Source: Echinococcus granulosus
Taxonomy: Eukaryota; Platyhelminthes; Cestoda; Cyclophyllidea; Taeniidae
Assembly (NCBI RefSeq): GCF_000524195.1
Contig: NW_020170584.1
Location: 1 to 64,000 of the forward strand
Length of the DNA: 64,000 nucleotides
Reading direction: 5' to 3'
Program-made: the position numbers and the translations under genes
The notes under the pieces: model-generated
The model's input: only the letters and a program-made list of their open reading frames with translations
Databases searched by the model: none
What the model was told of the DNA's origin: nothing
Part shown: in pieces, positions 24,372 to 37,100 of the stretch
Numbering within the stretch: the first letter of the stretch is position 1
Layout: each line of letters opens with the position of its first letter

Positions 24372-24530
24372 CATCCATCCCAGCCGTGCCCATTCATCCA
24401 TCCTGGATCTTTCCATTTATTCAACCATCCACCCATTCTGGATCCATCCATCCTAGATAAACCCATCCATTATGGATCCATCCATTCATCCATTTTGTGT
24501 CTAACCGATCATCCATCAATCAACCCAATA
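24372..24530. repeat. Diverged CATCCATC tract
   Basis: Repeated ATCC/CATC units with interruptions, following a poly-A run. It is the same tetranucleotide family as elsewhere in the window, in the ATCC orientation. Confidence 0.7.
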
Positions 24531-25074
24531 AACGAGCAAGCTTATTCACCAAAAAAATACACCAAATGGCCAAGCTCCTACCTCGTAAGTATCGAAGGCA
24601 GATCTTCTACTGACTTGCTTCATTTTTACTGCCAGATGTGGTTCTCTCCTTATCAGGAAGGCTATAAATGGCCGAAATGTGTGAGGCATCAGCAAATAGG
24701 CATTAATTTACCACCTCGGTAAGCATAATTATGCCCTGCAGCCTTGGCGGTGGTGACCCGACTATTAACAGTCGGTGGCGGATGCGGGTGGGGCGGTGGA
24801 GGCGTTCGGCGATGCGACCGGCGGCCGAGCCACATGTCACCGGCGCGGCGGATGACTCACCGGGGACTTCAAACACCCGCGAAATAGTATAAAAGAAAAA
24901 TAGCGTCATTCTGCAAACATTGCCCTTTAGCACTTCCTGTCATTATCTCTCCCACTGCCTCGAGAGTCATAAGTACAGCCAAGAGAGTTGAACACGATCT
25001 CTGGAGGAAGAAAGGGGGTTAAGGCCTTTACGATGATGGCTCCTTTCCAGCATAGAGAAGCTATTTACTTACCA

Positions 25075-25370
25075 ACCTCAATGCACCTCGTAGACGTCCA
25101 GCTAGCTGGACAACAGAATTCCTTAAAGTAAGGAACATCCTCTATGGCAATTTGGCGAGTGGGAATGATTTCAGCCCCCATCTCATGCTGCCGGCTTGTC
25201 ACTCCTGACATCGTTATTCGGTAAATGCGTGTGCGTGTCCATACCTCTACATCATTTACAATTTCCATGGGTCTTTGTGGTCCGTAAGCCTTGATAGCGC
25301 CCTCCTCATGCGATCGCTTCCTCTCAGCTACATAAAATGCCCACCTCGAATTCACTTTCTCACCAGACAT
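25075..25370 (-). CDS. Candidate first exon(s) of an unassigned minus-strand gene
   Basis: From an ATG at 25370 the minus strand stays open for about 100 codons to a good donor (GGTAAGTA) at 25074. A 36-base mini-intron (25363-25328, GTGAGA to TGTAG) fits inside. Removing it gives the start MSAERKRSHEEGAIKAYG and keeps the frame, which resembles the tiny introns of the Ig-domain gene. I do not recognise the product, which starts basic and lacks a signal peptide. The expected next exon in phase was not found to the left; the nearest candidate (acceptor near 24918) hits a stop at once. It could be a real gene crossing the gap at 23.8 kb, or a chance open frame. Confidence 0.3.
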
Positions 25371-25639
25371 TTCAAAATCTCAATTTTTCCTCTTTTTTCA
25401 CCTTCCATTCAAAGATAAATCCAAATTGGGATACGGTTTTGAGTCCATTTGGAAAATCACTCGCATTTCTTCATTAGGAGAACAGCTGGCGTTAATTGTC
25501 CCTCACAAGCATGAGAAATAGGGAGAGGACCATCTGTTGCCCTCCTTCTTGGCACAAAAATAGCGGTGAACTAATGTCAAAAATTACTTTTAACTACACC
25601 TCGACCGTCTAAGCCCTCCTACCACTAAAGCCTTTAAAT

Positions 25640-25880
25640 TGGGCTCGCAAAAAGCGCCAATCGATAGGCCTGCAGCTTTGCTGCCCCAGATATCGACCCG
25701 CTCGCCCATCACCGATCGATAGCCCCACCACAGCTGTCCTAGAACTCAGAGCAAAAAATATGGATCGATTTTACCTTGCCTGCGTAAGCCAATCAAATTG
25801 ATGGTATAATCGATAAATGTAACCGTACGAAATTTAACTCAACTGCAGATGAAGAATGCAAATATTGAAGGTAAGTCCTT
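25640..25880. promoter_or_regulatory. Candidate divergent promoter with repeated ATCGAT motifs
   Basis: Five ATCGA-type sites lie close together (about 25660, 25691, 25714, 25764 and 25811), between the candidate minus-strand exon at 25370 and a possible plus-strand pair of mini-exons. The latter would run from ATG at 25760 to a GTAAGC donor at 25784, then a 22-base exon at 25849-25870 ending at GTAAGT. The pair reads MDRFYLAC then MKNANIEG. The same motif marks the internal CELF promoter. This is inference from motif density only. Confidence 0.3.
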
Positions 25881-26789
25881 TTTTATGAAGATTATGTATT
25901 TACTATTGAATAATATGCTTGACTCGTTCTGCAACCTATTTAATGTTTAATACAACTCTACTAAATGACTAAAATTAGAAACATATCTGCACAATTCGGA
26001 TGGGTTCTTGCTTTCCAACGTACTTGACAATTTGAAGGGTTAAATGTGCTGGTAAATTATTAATTGCTCTGTAAATTGTGGCCACATCTGTGAAGATTTA
26101 TAACGCTTGAATAATGAATGCATCAACCGGCTTGGCTAAAAATAAAAGCACTTGCCACTTTGAAGAGAATTTTTTACTCACATTTTTACTTCAAGATTGG
26201 ATTGAGTAGAAGACAGAAAAAGTAGGCTATTTTACTCTTGAGGATAGTAAATTTTGATGAATAATTCATTAAGCTGGCACTTTTTTATTAGTTTAGGGAA
26301 AAACGAACTTCTCTTGTCTTATTACACTTGTCTGTCTGCCGAGTTGTTGTGTTGTATGGCACGAGCACTTTGAGAGGTAAATATTCCCTAACTCTTCTCC
26401 CTCCATCGGCGATAGTAATAACCACGAGAAGCTCAAGGTGGTCTTCCATTGTTGTCTGAATGACAGGTAGACAGGAAGCACGTCAATCTGGTGGAGGAGA
26501 TGCTACTGGAACACCAACATGGAGAGCAAGGTGGGAAAACAAATTATTTACTTTTCTGCAGTGTCTATTAAAGGCAGTTATTGTGTCTAGAGGATGACCA
26601 TGTTTAAGGGGAAAGAAACAAATTTTGCTCTATTAGGATATGTTTCCAATAAAATGGAATTCCGGAAAAAAGGTTGAACATGTTAAAAAATTAGGGTGTT
26701 TCACTAGTATTACAGGTATGATTTCAGAAAAAATAAATACCAGAGGGAAGGGCCCAGAGATAGAGGAGTGGGTGCATTTGGAATGGAGA

Positions 26790-26960
26790 AATAGACAGAT
26801 GGATGGATACGGGATGGATGGATGTATAAAAGGAAGGATATCGGGTTGGTGAAGGAATGAATAAATGGTTTGATGGACAAGTGGACGGACGGATATCTAG
26901 TGAATAGTTTGATGGATGGATGGATGGACACCGGATTGATACTAGGTGGATGGATGGAGC
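26790..26960. repeat. Diverged GGATGGAT tract
   Basis: Degenerate GGAT units over about 170 bases, including several perfect GGATGGATGGAT runs near 26905-26960. Open frames across it are repeat artefacts. Confidence 0.75.
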
Positions 26961-27744
26961 CGAACTGTATAAATGGTTTGAAATCAACCCCAAAATCTCA
27001 ACAATACATCTTCCCAGAAAGCTGCATTCGCCATCACCTTAAACCCCTTGACGTTAAGCAATTTGGGCAGTAAGTTGTTCCACCTCCACTCCACTTAAGG
27101 TATAGGTAGTGGGTGAAGTTCTACCCGACAACTTATTTGCCCTCTAATTGCTCGTACCACAGAACGGTTGACTTTTAAATTTCGTGTCTCTACGTGCGTG
27201 GGTGGACATAGAGCCAGAAGAAGATTGATTAATAGGTAAGGCAGCCTCGTTTCCCTATTTTGTCTCCAAGTAATTAGTGAATTTTTCTCCTCCTGGGAAG
27301 CATTTAATTAGCTTCACTCTGAATACCCTAATTGGAATCCACCAAACAACGAACAATCTACCAATCCCTGTAGGCTCAATATAGGGTACTTCTTTTAGTC
27401 AAATGAGGTGTAGATTTGTTCTTTTTCTTTTAGGGCTGTCTATCACCTTCGTCCCCCTCTTCCACCAGGCCACGTCTAAGGCGATTCGAAAGGCGGTCTT
27501 CTTTCATCAGTGATTCAAGGAAGGCCTGACGTTGTGAATAAAGTCAGGTCTCTTCCCTGAAGGGCGTGAAACAGCCACAGCAGTCACTTTTGACGCCTTT
27601 ATCAGGTTTGTGTCTTAAGTGGTGCCACAGTAGCCACAAATTTGGTAGTGGATTTAGTCTTGAGGAGGAGGAAGAAATGTGGAACCTTCCATCTAATCAG
27701 AGGGTTAGGAAATCTCTTCACCCCACCATTTATTCTTTCGCGCG

Positions 27745-27870
27745 TCCAGATTCCATCCATCTGTCCAACCAACCATTCCTCTATCCACCTTCACTTCCTT
27801 TCATTGATTTTTTCGTACATCCATCGGTCCATTCGGTGCCCCTCCACTCGTCCGATGATTCAATGCACGC
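27745..27870. repeat. Diverged ATCC tract
   Basis: Loose CATCC/CCAT units in the ATCC orientation, upstream of the first CELF exon. Confidence 0.5.
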
Positions 27871-27947
27871 ATGATAAAGTCTACTTTACGAAGGCCATTT
27901 AATTGCCACTTTAAAACCCACTAATTATTTCTATGAGCTACAAAAGT

Positions 27948-27969
27948 ACACACACACACACACACACAC
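27948..27969. repeat. CA dinucleotide microsatellite
   Basis: Eleven CA units, about 240 bases before the CELF start codon. Confidence 0.9.
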
Positions 27970-28088
27970 GCAACCGAAAACGCGTTATTGCGTTCTCCTG
28001 CATGCGCGCGTGTGCTCACCTCACCTTCCCTCCTCGTTCTCCCCACTTATCAGCCAATCAGCAAGTTGGGAGCATAAACAGCTGAAAG

Positions 28089-28178
28089 ATGAGCAGCACT
28101 AGCAGCAACATCATCACCATCGACTGTGGTGCGTGGTGCAGCAGGCAACTTCTCCCCGTGCTCCACGACGACGGTTGA
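28089..28178 (+). promoter_or_regulatory. Upstream open reading frame in the CELF leader
   Basis: ATG at 28089 opens a 30-codon frame that stops at TGA 28176-28178, eight bases before the proposed CELF ATG at 28187 and in another frame. If the leader includes this segment, the short frame would lower initiation at the main ATG. The alternative is that the main mRNA starts or is trans-spliced downstream of it. Confidence 0.4.
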
Positions 28179-28186
28179 ATAGGCTG

Positions 28187-31100
28187 ATGGACAGTGGTGT
28201 TGACATGCGAGAGACATCTCACTCAACCTCCTCCTGTTCCTCTCGAGTTGGGGCCTACTCCACTGACTCCTCTTCCACCACACCCTCGTCGAATGAACGA
28301 CGCGGAGGATTAGCTACGACAACTTCGATCTCGGCCACGGCAACACCTACCACACCTGTAGGCGGTGTGAACGCCCTGAAGTTGTTCATTGGTCAGATCC
28401 CACGATTTATGAATGAGGCGGACATAAGACCTATCTTTGAGGAATTTGGACCCATTTCTGACATCCTCGTATTAAGGGACAAGCTGACTGGCATTCACAA
28501 AGGTAAGTCGTCCTCTTCGCATGCATTTTGTCTAATGCATAGTCCTTAATCTCCTACCCCACCCTTTTCACATCTCTTAAAGAAATATGACGAAACCGCT
28601 TGACGAGGCAGAGACATAAATTTCACTCTATTTCCTGCGGATATTACCTAGATGTTGCACCTTTAGAGACCCTTTACGTCCATTTGGGTTTTACTTATCC
28701 TTGGAAGGGTATGGGGTGTTTTGAGGAGGAAGGGTAGACTATGTCGAGAGGGCGGGAAGCCGTTAAAAGGACAGGAGCAGGAGGGAGTTGCACCTCTGAT
28801 CCATATTTAGCCTCGGTTCTGCGTCGGTGGCCTTTATTAATGAATTTCTGGGTTTCTTTTCACGACTCTGCAACAATTTCTTTGGAAAACTTTCATCAGT
28901 TCCCTTAGACGTGGCGTTAGAATTCCCTCCCCTCCCCTCCCCGGTTTGACGGACATGTCGTTTGATAGGATTTACGACGGAAAAGTGACAGATTATTCAC
29001 TTCATCGCAGGGTTGGCTGTACAATTTTTTCGATGCGGCGTGTCCCAAACTCAAAAGTAGTATTGGAAGAAGCATCAGACATACAAACAGGAGTTTTGCC
29101 ACCCTCCGTTCCCCTCACCTTCCCTCCCCCGCCCAGCGACACTTCCCTACCCCTCAAAATCACTGGGGCCGTAGATAAATTGGGTGGAGGATAGCTGACT
29201 GCCCTCCACGTCTGGTACGAGCCACCGCTTCCACCCCTATCTTTGACTAATAATATGTTTAACAAGCTATTTTTAAGCCAGAGGAGCATTCTGGAGGTAC
29301 TTGAACTTTTGCGTGTGCTTTTTTGCTAATCCAAAGGGGTAAAGATGGCATAGAGATGCAACCGCGATGTTATCTGCAACCATCGCTCTTAAGTACTCCG
29401 ACGTTATCAAACCTTTGTGGATTCGGGTAAGGGCGAGGCAGAGAGCATAGCATTTAGGTGCTAAGGAGCTATTTTTGGCTAAAAAAGCTCAAACAATAAT
29501 TCACGGTTGAAAGTGGTGTAGTACACATTTGATGGAGGTCAGTGTGCCTCATTCCCGGCTCCTCTTCTCCCTGTGTGGTTTCTCAGCCTCTGACAAGGGA
29601 AGATTGGATAGGAGGTGGAGGTTGGTAAAGTTTAAGGAGGATCGAGCACTCGTTCCCTCGCTCATTCACTCACATGGTTGGCACAAACTGACCCCATGTC
29701 GCCTAAACGGTCCAATTTAACCAAGTCCTCATGACAACCGACTCACTCAGCAATACCAGAGAGCTCTGCATTAATTTACCCGCCAGATTTTGGTAAACTA
29801 ATCCCACAGGCGAGTGTTAACCCTCTGGTTTAATATTTTCCCTCATTTTTATGTGTAATGTGAACTTTTCAATCAGATCAAATTTCCCATCACAAAAAAG
29901 GGGAGGGCACGAGGTCCTTTTTTTAAACCATGGTAAAAAATGGCTTTGCGCCCAACCTACTGGCGCATTTGCTCTGCAGCCGTGCCGCTTACATGGGCTG
30001 TAACGTGACCTCGGCCATTTCACCGCGATCTAATTAGCCTGACTTATTTAAAAATGAGTGGAAAGAGGGTGAGAGAAGGAAAAAAAATTAGTTGTCTATT
30101 TTAAACCGGAGGAATATTTATTCTTTTGTATGTGGGTGCCAAAACGCTAAAGAGATTAATGAACCAGACCATGTTTTAACCCTTTCTTGAGACGATTGAA
30201 AGTGTCCTATAGTTTACCGGAAACTTGACGTATTTAAGTAGGCTAAAACACCTATTTAAGTAGTATGTACCCACATATCATTTAATCCAAATTTATGGCT
30301 CTTCTTTGAAGCACCTCAAAATACGCAATTTAATCCTGTCGAGTAGTGACGGGTGGAAAGACTTCTCTGCGGTAGTTATGCCCCAATTCCGGCCACCAGT
30401 GGGAGTTTAAATGACCTTCCTTACGGGAGTGGAATCCGCCTTTCGCAGTGGAAATTGGTTAACTGCTAGACAGGACATTAACTAGGATTTTAGACAAAAT
30501 TCAGCGGAAAAGAGGCTAACTTTGACCTTATTTAGGTGAACCAATCCCCTTTAAGGTCATTGGATAATAAAATCGGATTTGTGGTTTATTTAATACCCCC
30601 ACAGGAACAGCCAAGCCGTTGAGCTATAAAACTAACTCGATTGGCTGAGGTATAGAAACTTCATCGGTGGGGTTTTAGGTAGCTTAAGGCGTCCTCTTTA
30701 ACTCCTCTAGAAAACCTTCCTCTGTAATTACGACTAGAGACAGACTTAACCTTTTTGTCACCAATACTACTGAATAACTCCCTTCCAATAAGTAGTAAGT
30801 AAAAAGCAAAACAACAAAGGTCTTTTTGTCTTGACCGAGATGATTGGGATTTACTCTACTGAGCTGGACCTGTTGCCTAGCAATGCGACAAGGCTAAGAA
30901 TCACGTATTAGAGAGCCGAAGACAGCAGTACGAGTCGTGAAGGCCTCAACTCTTCTCGCACCCATTTGCCCGCTGCGTTGGTTGCGTAATTCAAACAGTC
31001 AACAACAATCACTGTCAACGGTAGTGCCAGTTGGGGGGTGGGAAACCGTTATCCCTGACACTCGACGCCAAGTGTCTGCAACCATAAAAAAAGATGATTT

Positions 31101-34100
31101 TCTGGCTATTTGTAATAAAAGACATTAAGCTGTTCAATAACAAAGCTCTACCACTTTACACTTGCGGCAACAAGAGAGTAATGTTGACATGTCTGGAATT
31201 ATTGGGCGGATTGACGGACAGGCAAGGGGGGGATTGAAAAAAATGAATGTGGAATGGATGGATAGATGGATGAGTTGAAGGAGGGATGGACGGATGGATG
31301 GACAGATGGGGAATGGATTGAGGGGCGGAGGGATGGATAGATATATGAATTTATAAGGGATAGCTGCAAGATGGAATGGCGGACGGGGGGATGGATGGAT
31401 AGGTGGATGCGAGATGGATGGATGGATACAAGGTAAATAGTTGGATGTGCAGACTCATTCTGTAAGTCATTGACTCGGAATTTTCGAGAGGGTTCCCCAA
31501 GACAAATAACAAAGTATACCTTTATCAAATTTCACCAACAACCGCCAGACATCCCTGATACCTTGTCGTTTCTCATTTTTGGTCCAGCTAATCCCTTGAC
31601 ACTATAGTCACAATCTAACCAATGGCGAAACAGAATGCGCCATTTGATTTCCCCCTCCTTCACCATGCTTTTCTTCCTTCTCTTGTAAAAAAAAGGTGAA
31701 AGAAACGACAAGACGATAGCATTTCTCGCAAATTTAGCGTATAGGGGATGAAGAGCTGCTTTACTCCCTCTTTATTATTATTATTGCTGCTGTTGTGCTC
31801 TGTTCGCTGTGACAAGTACGTTCACACAGCAACCCCTGCTGCAGATTTTCTAATGAAATAAAAGACTTAGGACTTGTTCGATTAGTAAAAAAATATTTAA
31901 AAAAAACAAAGTCTATCTTTTAGGTTTTAAAGCCAAAAATAATTGCTGTCTTTATATTGGTTGCCCAAAATCAATAATTTCGGACCAATCGCAAGTATTG
32001 ATTAAGTTGGTGTGCTGTTAATGGCCATCTTACTAATTTATTTAAATACCGAAAAAATCTTGATTTTTTTAACTTTTTTCCCCACTCGTACAGGTAGTGG
32101 AGGAAAAGACTAAAGGGCGGATTTTTATAAAAATAAACCTACGCCACCAGTTTTGTAAATCTTTTAAACATCCGGTTTGAAAATGCGAATAGGTGCTACT
32201 GCCATTCACCTCAGTTAAATGCGGGTACAAAGGCTGTTGCTGCTGCGGGTAAACATTATTTAAAAATGTTAAAATTATTTTTTTTTTTGGAATTAACTTG
32301 CTAAAAATAAACAGCGTTTTCCTATTGGTTGCCCAAAAGCCAATAATTATGGACCAGTCTCCAGTAATGATTGATTCGGGGGCGTTATTCGTAATCACCC
32401 CACCACTTCTATGAAATTCTAAATAATCCTGATTTCTCCCAACATTATTGTCTCAGAAGAGGTGGTAGAGGTAGTGGCGGAGGCTAAAGGGCGGACAATT
32501 TTGCTTGCATAAATTTTTCAGCATTCATTTTAAAAACCAGACAGACGTTGCTTCCATTCTCAACACTAAAACATGAGTATGCAAGTTAAGTCCTTCCACA
32601 GTACAGCAATTTTTGTTGAGAAGTGGCGATGTAATTGTATGAAATATGATAAGGAGGAAAAGGAGGAGGAAAAAATAACATTTTTTATGGTGCGTGAGCA
32701 AGTCAAACAATAGACACACCTTTGGCAGTTGAGTCGTCTTCTTTTGGCCACACCTCCACATTCCCATCTGCACGTATTTAAGGCAGGCAAAGATCAGTCT
32801 TACCATGGGGTGAAAGACGTCTTCCATCAAATCATCCATTCATTTCGAGGTCCAGGATGCGTCAGTCCTGGAGGTACTCTCGTCTGATTTCCAAGTCATC
32901 CATGAATTCAACCATCTCGTGATTGGCCTACCCCACCCTTTTGTAAGCTTCCTTTCTTGCTTAAATCCCCCTGTCATTCAATCCTACCTTCCTGCATCTG
33001 TCCTAAAGCCTGTCACTTGTCACCGCCTGACTATAATGCAACCACAAATGCCAAATCACCTTTACTTTCTCCTCCACAGGCTGTGCATTCATCACTTTTT
33101 GCAAACGAGACTCCGCAGTACGATGTCAGGAGACGTTGCACGAGAAGAAGATCCTTCCAGGCGTGAGTTGTCGCTGTCAATTACCGATTATTTTTGCCTT
33201 ACTGACTGCATTTAAATTTGTGTTTGACTCCCCCGCTTTCCCGTGTGGTGTCACTTAAAATAAACTGTGTGATTTTGCATTGTGTGGAAAAATATGGATG
33301 AGTCTTTTGCTCTCTCCCTTCGTTTCGTTACATGGCATGTGAGATTAGAGGGGAATTTGGGGTAACCTCTATCCCCTGCCCCTAGAGCCCCCCCGCCGCC
33401 CTAGCCCTTATCTAGCCCATCAAGCACAAAATTTGCCGCCGTTTGTGTGATTGAAGTAAAACAAAAAGCAGAGGTTGGTAAAATAACTGGTTGGGAGTGT
33501 GTCGAAGCCATCTTTGGGGTGTCTACGATGCTGACGACTCCTCACCTCAGTATTGGTGTCGCCTTTGGAAGCGGTGGTTCTGCGGTGCCTTTCAGGTGCT
33601 TCTCGAGAAAATTGGATTTTGGAATTCGGCCCACCTTCGACTAGAAAATAATCAAGTGATTTAAGTCCTGCGAATGCCCTTGAAACCCTCCTTGACAATT
33701 CACTCTTCTTCTCTTCAACTTACTTTGAAGAAAGAAAAGTCTGCGATTCTCTACAATGAAAAGTCTCTAACGAATAAAATTGGATGACTCTCTGGTGTTG
33801 CCAGTGGCAACCATTTTAAATGCAGTGATATTACTAGCTAGCTTCACAGATTCGTAAAAAAATTCTCCTTTCGTTTTGGAATCGTAATACTTTCCGCTTT
33901 GAGAAGGGTGGTGGTGTGGGGAAGTAGTGACGCGACTTCTTGGACCTCTTCTTGGCATGTTTACCAAATTTTTTAACCTATAGCGAAGTTCCTTTTGCTT
34001 CCGAAATAACCTTTAAGTTATTTTACTCTTTCACTTTTTTATTTGCATTTAAGATGGCTCGACCCCTACAGGTGAAGGCGGCGGACTGCGAACGCAAGTC

Positions 34101-37100
34101 CGGTAAGTCCTGCTTACCTGTTCAATCTGGCAAACGCGTATTGACATCCCAAGGTCACTGGATTAGGTCTTTTAAATGTAGGCGATTCTACCACCTCCTC
34201 TGTCAGTCCTTTTTGCCAATATTAACCCCTCCTGTCCCCTCCTCCCCCACTACTACCGTACCAGCGGGTTCTTTGAGGGAGGGGAAAGGGCCCTTACCCT
34301 CCTGAAACAAAAAACTGGTTAGCTGATAGTCAAGTGGGAGCAAAATGCGGCACCCCTCTGCACATAATGGAATGCTTGATTGAGTTGACTAGCACCTCAT
34401 TGACCTCGCTAAGTCCATTCTTCTCCTCCACCTTAAACTTCTTTTTTATTGAGACCTACAATGACCTCAAAACAAAGGATTGATTAATTAGACTGCATTC
34501 ATTACTCCTCCTTCTCTTCATCGGCGCCAGAGAGAAGCAAAAGCCCCCTTCAACGAATTCCCACCTTTAATTAGCCTCCAGACGTGTAGACTAACTTGCG
34601 GGGAAGGAAGGGAGAGGCCAAGTCGCCACCACCAGTCAGTTATGCCAGCTTTACTCAACCACAAAATGCGCTCAAATTTTTGTAGTTTTATTCCTCAATG
34701 GTTTTAATGCACTCCCGCAGTATTTAGTTTGAGGACAAACCCCTTACCGATATAAAAATCCCTCACCATCCACCCCCACATACGTTCATCCTCTTCCCCC
34801 CCCACATTCTCCGTGAATCCATTAGCTATCCGCGGGGACTTGCACGCCGTTTTATGGCCAACCGCAAGGCCATCAACAAATTATGAAAAAATTTTTCCCA
34901 CATCTTTATTTCGCTACCCTTTATTTTTATTTTATCGACTGCAGAAGCTCTGTAAGATAGCCGTTTTTTCACCAGCCTAGTCATTTGCTATCGATCCCGT
35001 GAAATCGATCACTAAAACGCGCGGGGTGCGTGTCTAGGCGAGACAATATACGATGTTGACCCATTCAAACAAATAATAATATTATTGGCAACTTTTAATT
35101 AGGGCTCTTATTAAAATTAAGCTATTAAACGAAATGAAACAAACACTAATGCAAATGTTTATTTTGCAATATTTGACAAACGACTGTATACATATAAGAG
35201 TAAACAATTACATTCACAAATATCATTCTGGCATTTAGTAGCAAACTCGTACTTCAAGTAAATTAAGATATAATGCAAGAACAAAATGCCTTTACTTTCA
35301 GGATTATTCCTGTGCAAGTCAAGCATGTTGAATTGCGCATTTAGCCTCCTTTTTTTTCGATCAAGAAGTCGTCGCCCAAATTGCCGGTAAATGGCGTAGG
35401 CACACACGCACTCGGACGCGCACGCCTTCTAGTATACACAAAAGGCAAACATTATTACTATCTGCCATTGGCTGTAAGGGTTTCTATAATTATCCCCCAC
35501 ATACACGCACCAACGCCTCCGCGTCCACCTCGTCGGTCGCCTTTACATGCAACCGTGTGCTAACTGCGTTTGACAAAATTGGTCGATTTTTCTTAACACA
35601 ATTGACGCCATCATCAGTGGTGAAGGGATTAAAGTTTCGGAGCCAAAAGTTTTGCGCCTTTTAGCTTATAAACTCGCCACTAAACCATTGTCAATTTTGA
35701 AATAAAGCTAACTGATTTTTCTAGACATTAGTGTTTTATGCATTGTCTGTAAACAATAGATTTAGTGATCTTTTTGTACTCAAATCGCTCCCTCCTTCTC
35801 TCTCTCACACAGTCTATTTTTGCTAAGAGAAATGAATTAGAGTTGTTTACGCCTTCTTACTTCATGAATTATAGTTTGAAATATGCGTTTTGTAAAAGTT
35901 CGGAATGTTAGAGAATTTTCCTAAATAGGCAACTGTCATTTTCGATGATCAACCGCCCAATGAGTCGTTATATATGTCCTCAGTAAGTGATTTACTACAA
36001 TATGGAATTTTAAAAAGCGTCATTTTCCTCAGGAGGCGAACTTCACTTGATTGCTAGTTGCCATGATCACAAAAGTTCATCCTTTTGTGTGTGTGTGTGT
36101 GTGTGTGTTCCTACTCCTTCATAAATAAAGGCTAGTCTTTACCACAAGGCAGCCCCTTTGGCCCGATATGATAAACATTTATAGCCCATGCAGCTCGCTA
36201 TATTCGTACAAACCATTTACTTTGCTCTTATTCTGGGAAAATGTGGTTTTGTTATGTTGTGAGAAACGACTGGGGTGTATGCGAACTTGTCATTTTCAAC
36301 TGACAAAATGTATCAAAGTTGGGAAAAGAGAGGCCTATTTTTGAAAAACAAGGGAGTGAGACTCTCTGAAGTCGACATCTACTTCTCTCTCCCCCAAAAC
36401 TGCACACACTAGTTGTTTACAAAAGTTAAAAGGGATCTTTTGTGCCTAATTTAGATAGACCTGCGGGTTTGTAACGCAAATGGAAATACTTGCGTTCAAA
36501 AATGACAAAAATAGGCTTTATGATCTGGGTCTATTAAATACTTGCGTTGGAGGGCTCCACATCAGTAGTAAAAGAAAGGGGAAGGAATAAGAACATAAAC
36601 TGTCCTTTGCAGCAAGAAGATAGTCTTTTCCACAGAGAGAGGGATGCGGCTTGTAGATGATAACGAGATAAATGGATGGACGGACAGACGGACGGGAAGC
36701 ACAAAGCATTTCTATTTGAACAGGCTATTTCTATTCCAACATAGTTGGAGTCCTTGGATCGTAGTTGTTCGCAAAATCACCCTCTTGGACCTTCCAACCC
36801 ATATTCCCTTTACCAAAATCTCACGGGCAGATCTCTCTCATTTCCAGCTAAGCTGTTTTCACCCTTGGGCCTTCTGATGGATGACCAAGTCCTCGTGACG
36901 ACTGATGCGACTAAACCCTGTCAAAATTATGGGTGGCACAGTCCAGACCCCACCTGCCTCCTCCTTTTCCTCCTCTACACTCACTGGTAACCTCAAAATA
37001 AGTTAATGATCTCTCTCTTTCAGGGAAAAAACTAAATATTAAAAATCTTCATCCTCCTCGTAGTTTCTTTTTTTCGAATGGGTAGATTGATATTTTTAAC

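Larger units (their letters stand above)
22370..25064. other. Largely non-coding stretch upstream of PRCC
   Basis: Apart from the GGA microsatellite, the gap and an ATCC tract listed separately, I see no supportable gene. A G+C-rich block lies at about 24740-24860 and includes a small hairpin (CCGACT/AGTCGG at 24758-24775). The open frames across the GGA repeat are repeat artefacts. The PRCC promoter should lie just right of 22369. Confidence 0.5.
25881..28080. other. Non-coding stretch between 25.9 and 28.1 kb
   Basis: Mostly AT-rich DNA with two GGAT/ATCC tracts and a CA repeat, listed separately. Short segments with acceptor-like and donor-like borders occur near 26484-26530, but I could not chain them into a gene. 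Confidence 0.45.
28503..33079. other. CELF intron 1 (4.6 kb)
   Basis: No exon could be supported inside. It contains a GGAT tract at 31.2-31.45 kb and a diverged direct duplication at 31.9-32.6 kb, both listed separately. The large size suits regulatory elements. Confidence 0.6.

Noticed and set aside
24372..24530. Regular CATCC repeats considered as a CRISPR-like array
   Set aside because: The units are four bases with no unique spacers, and the DNA is animal nuclear. They are simple-sequence repeats.
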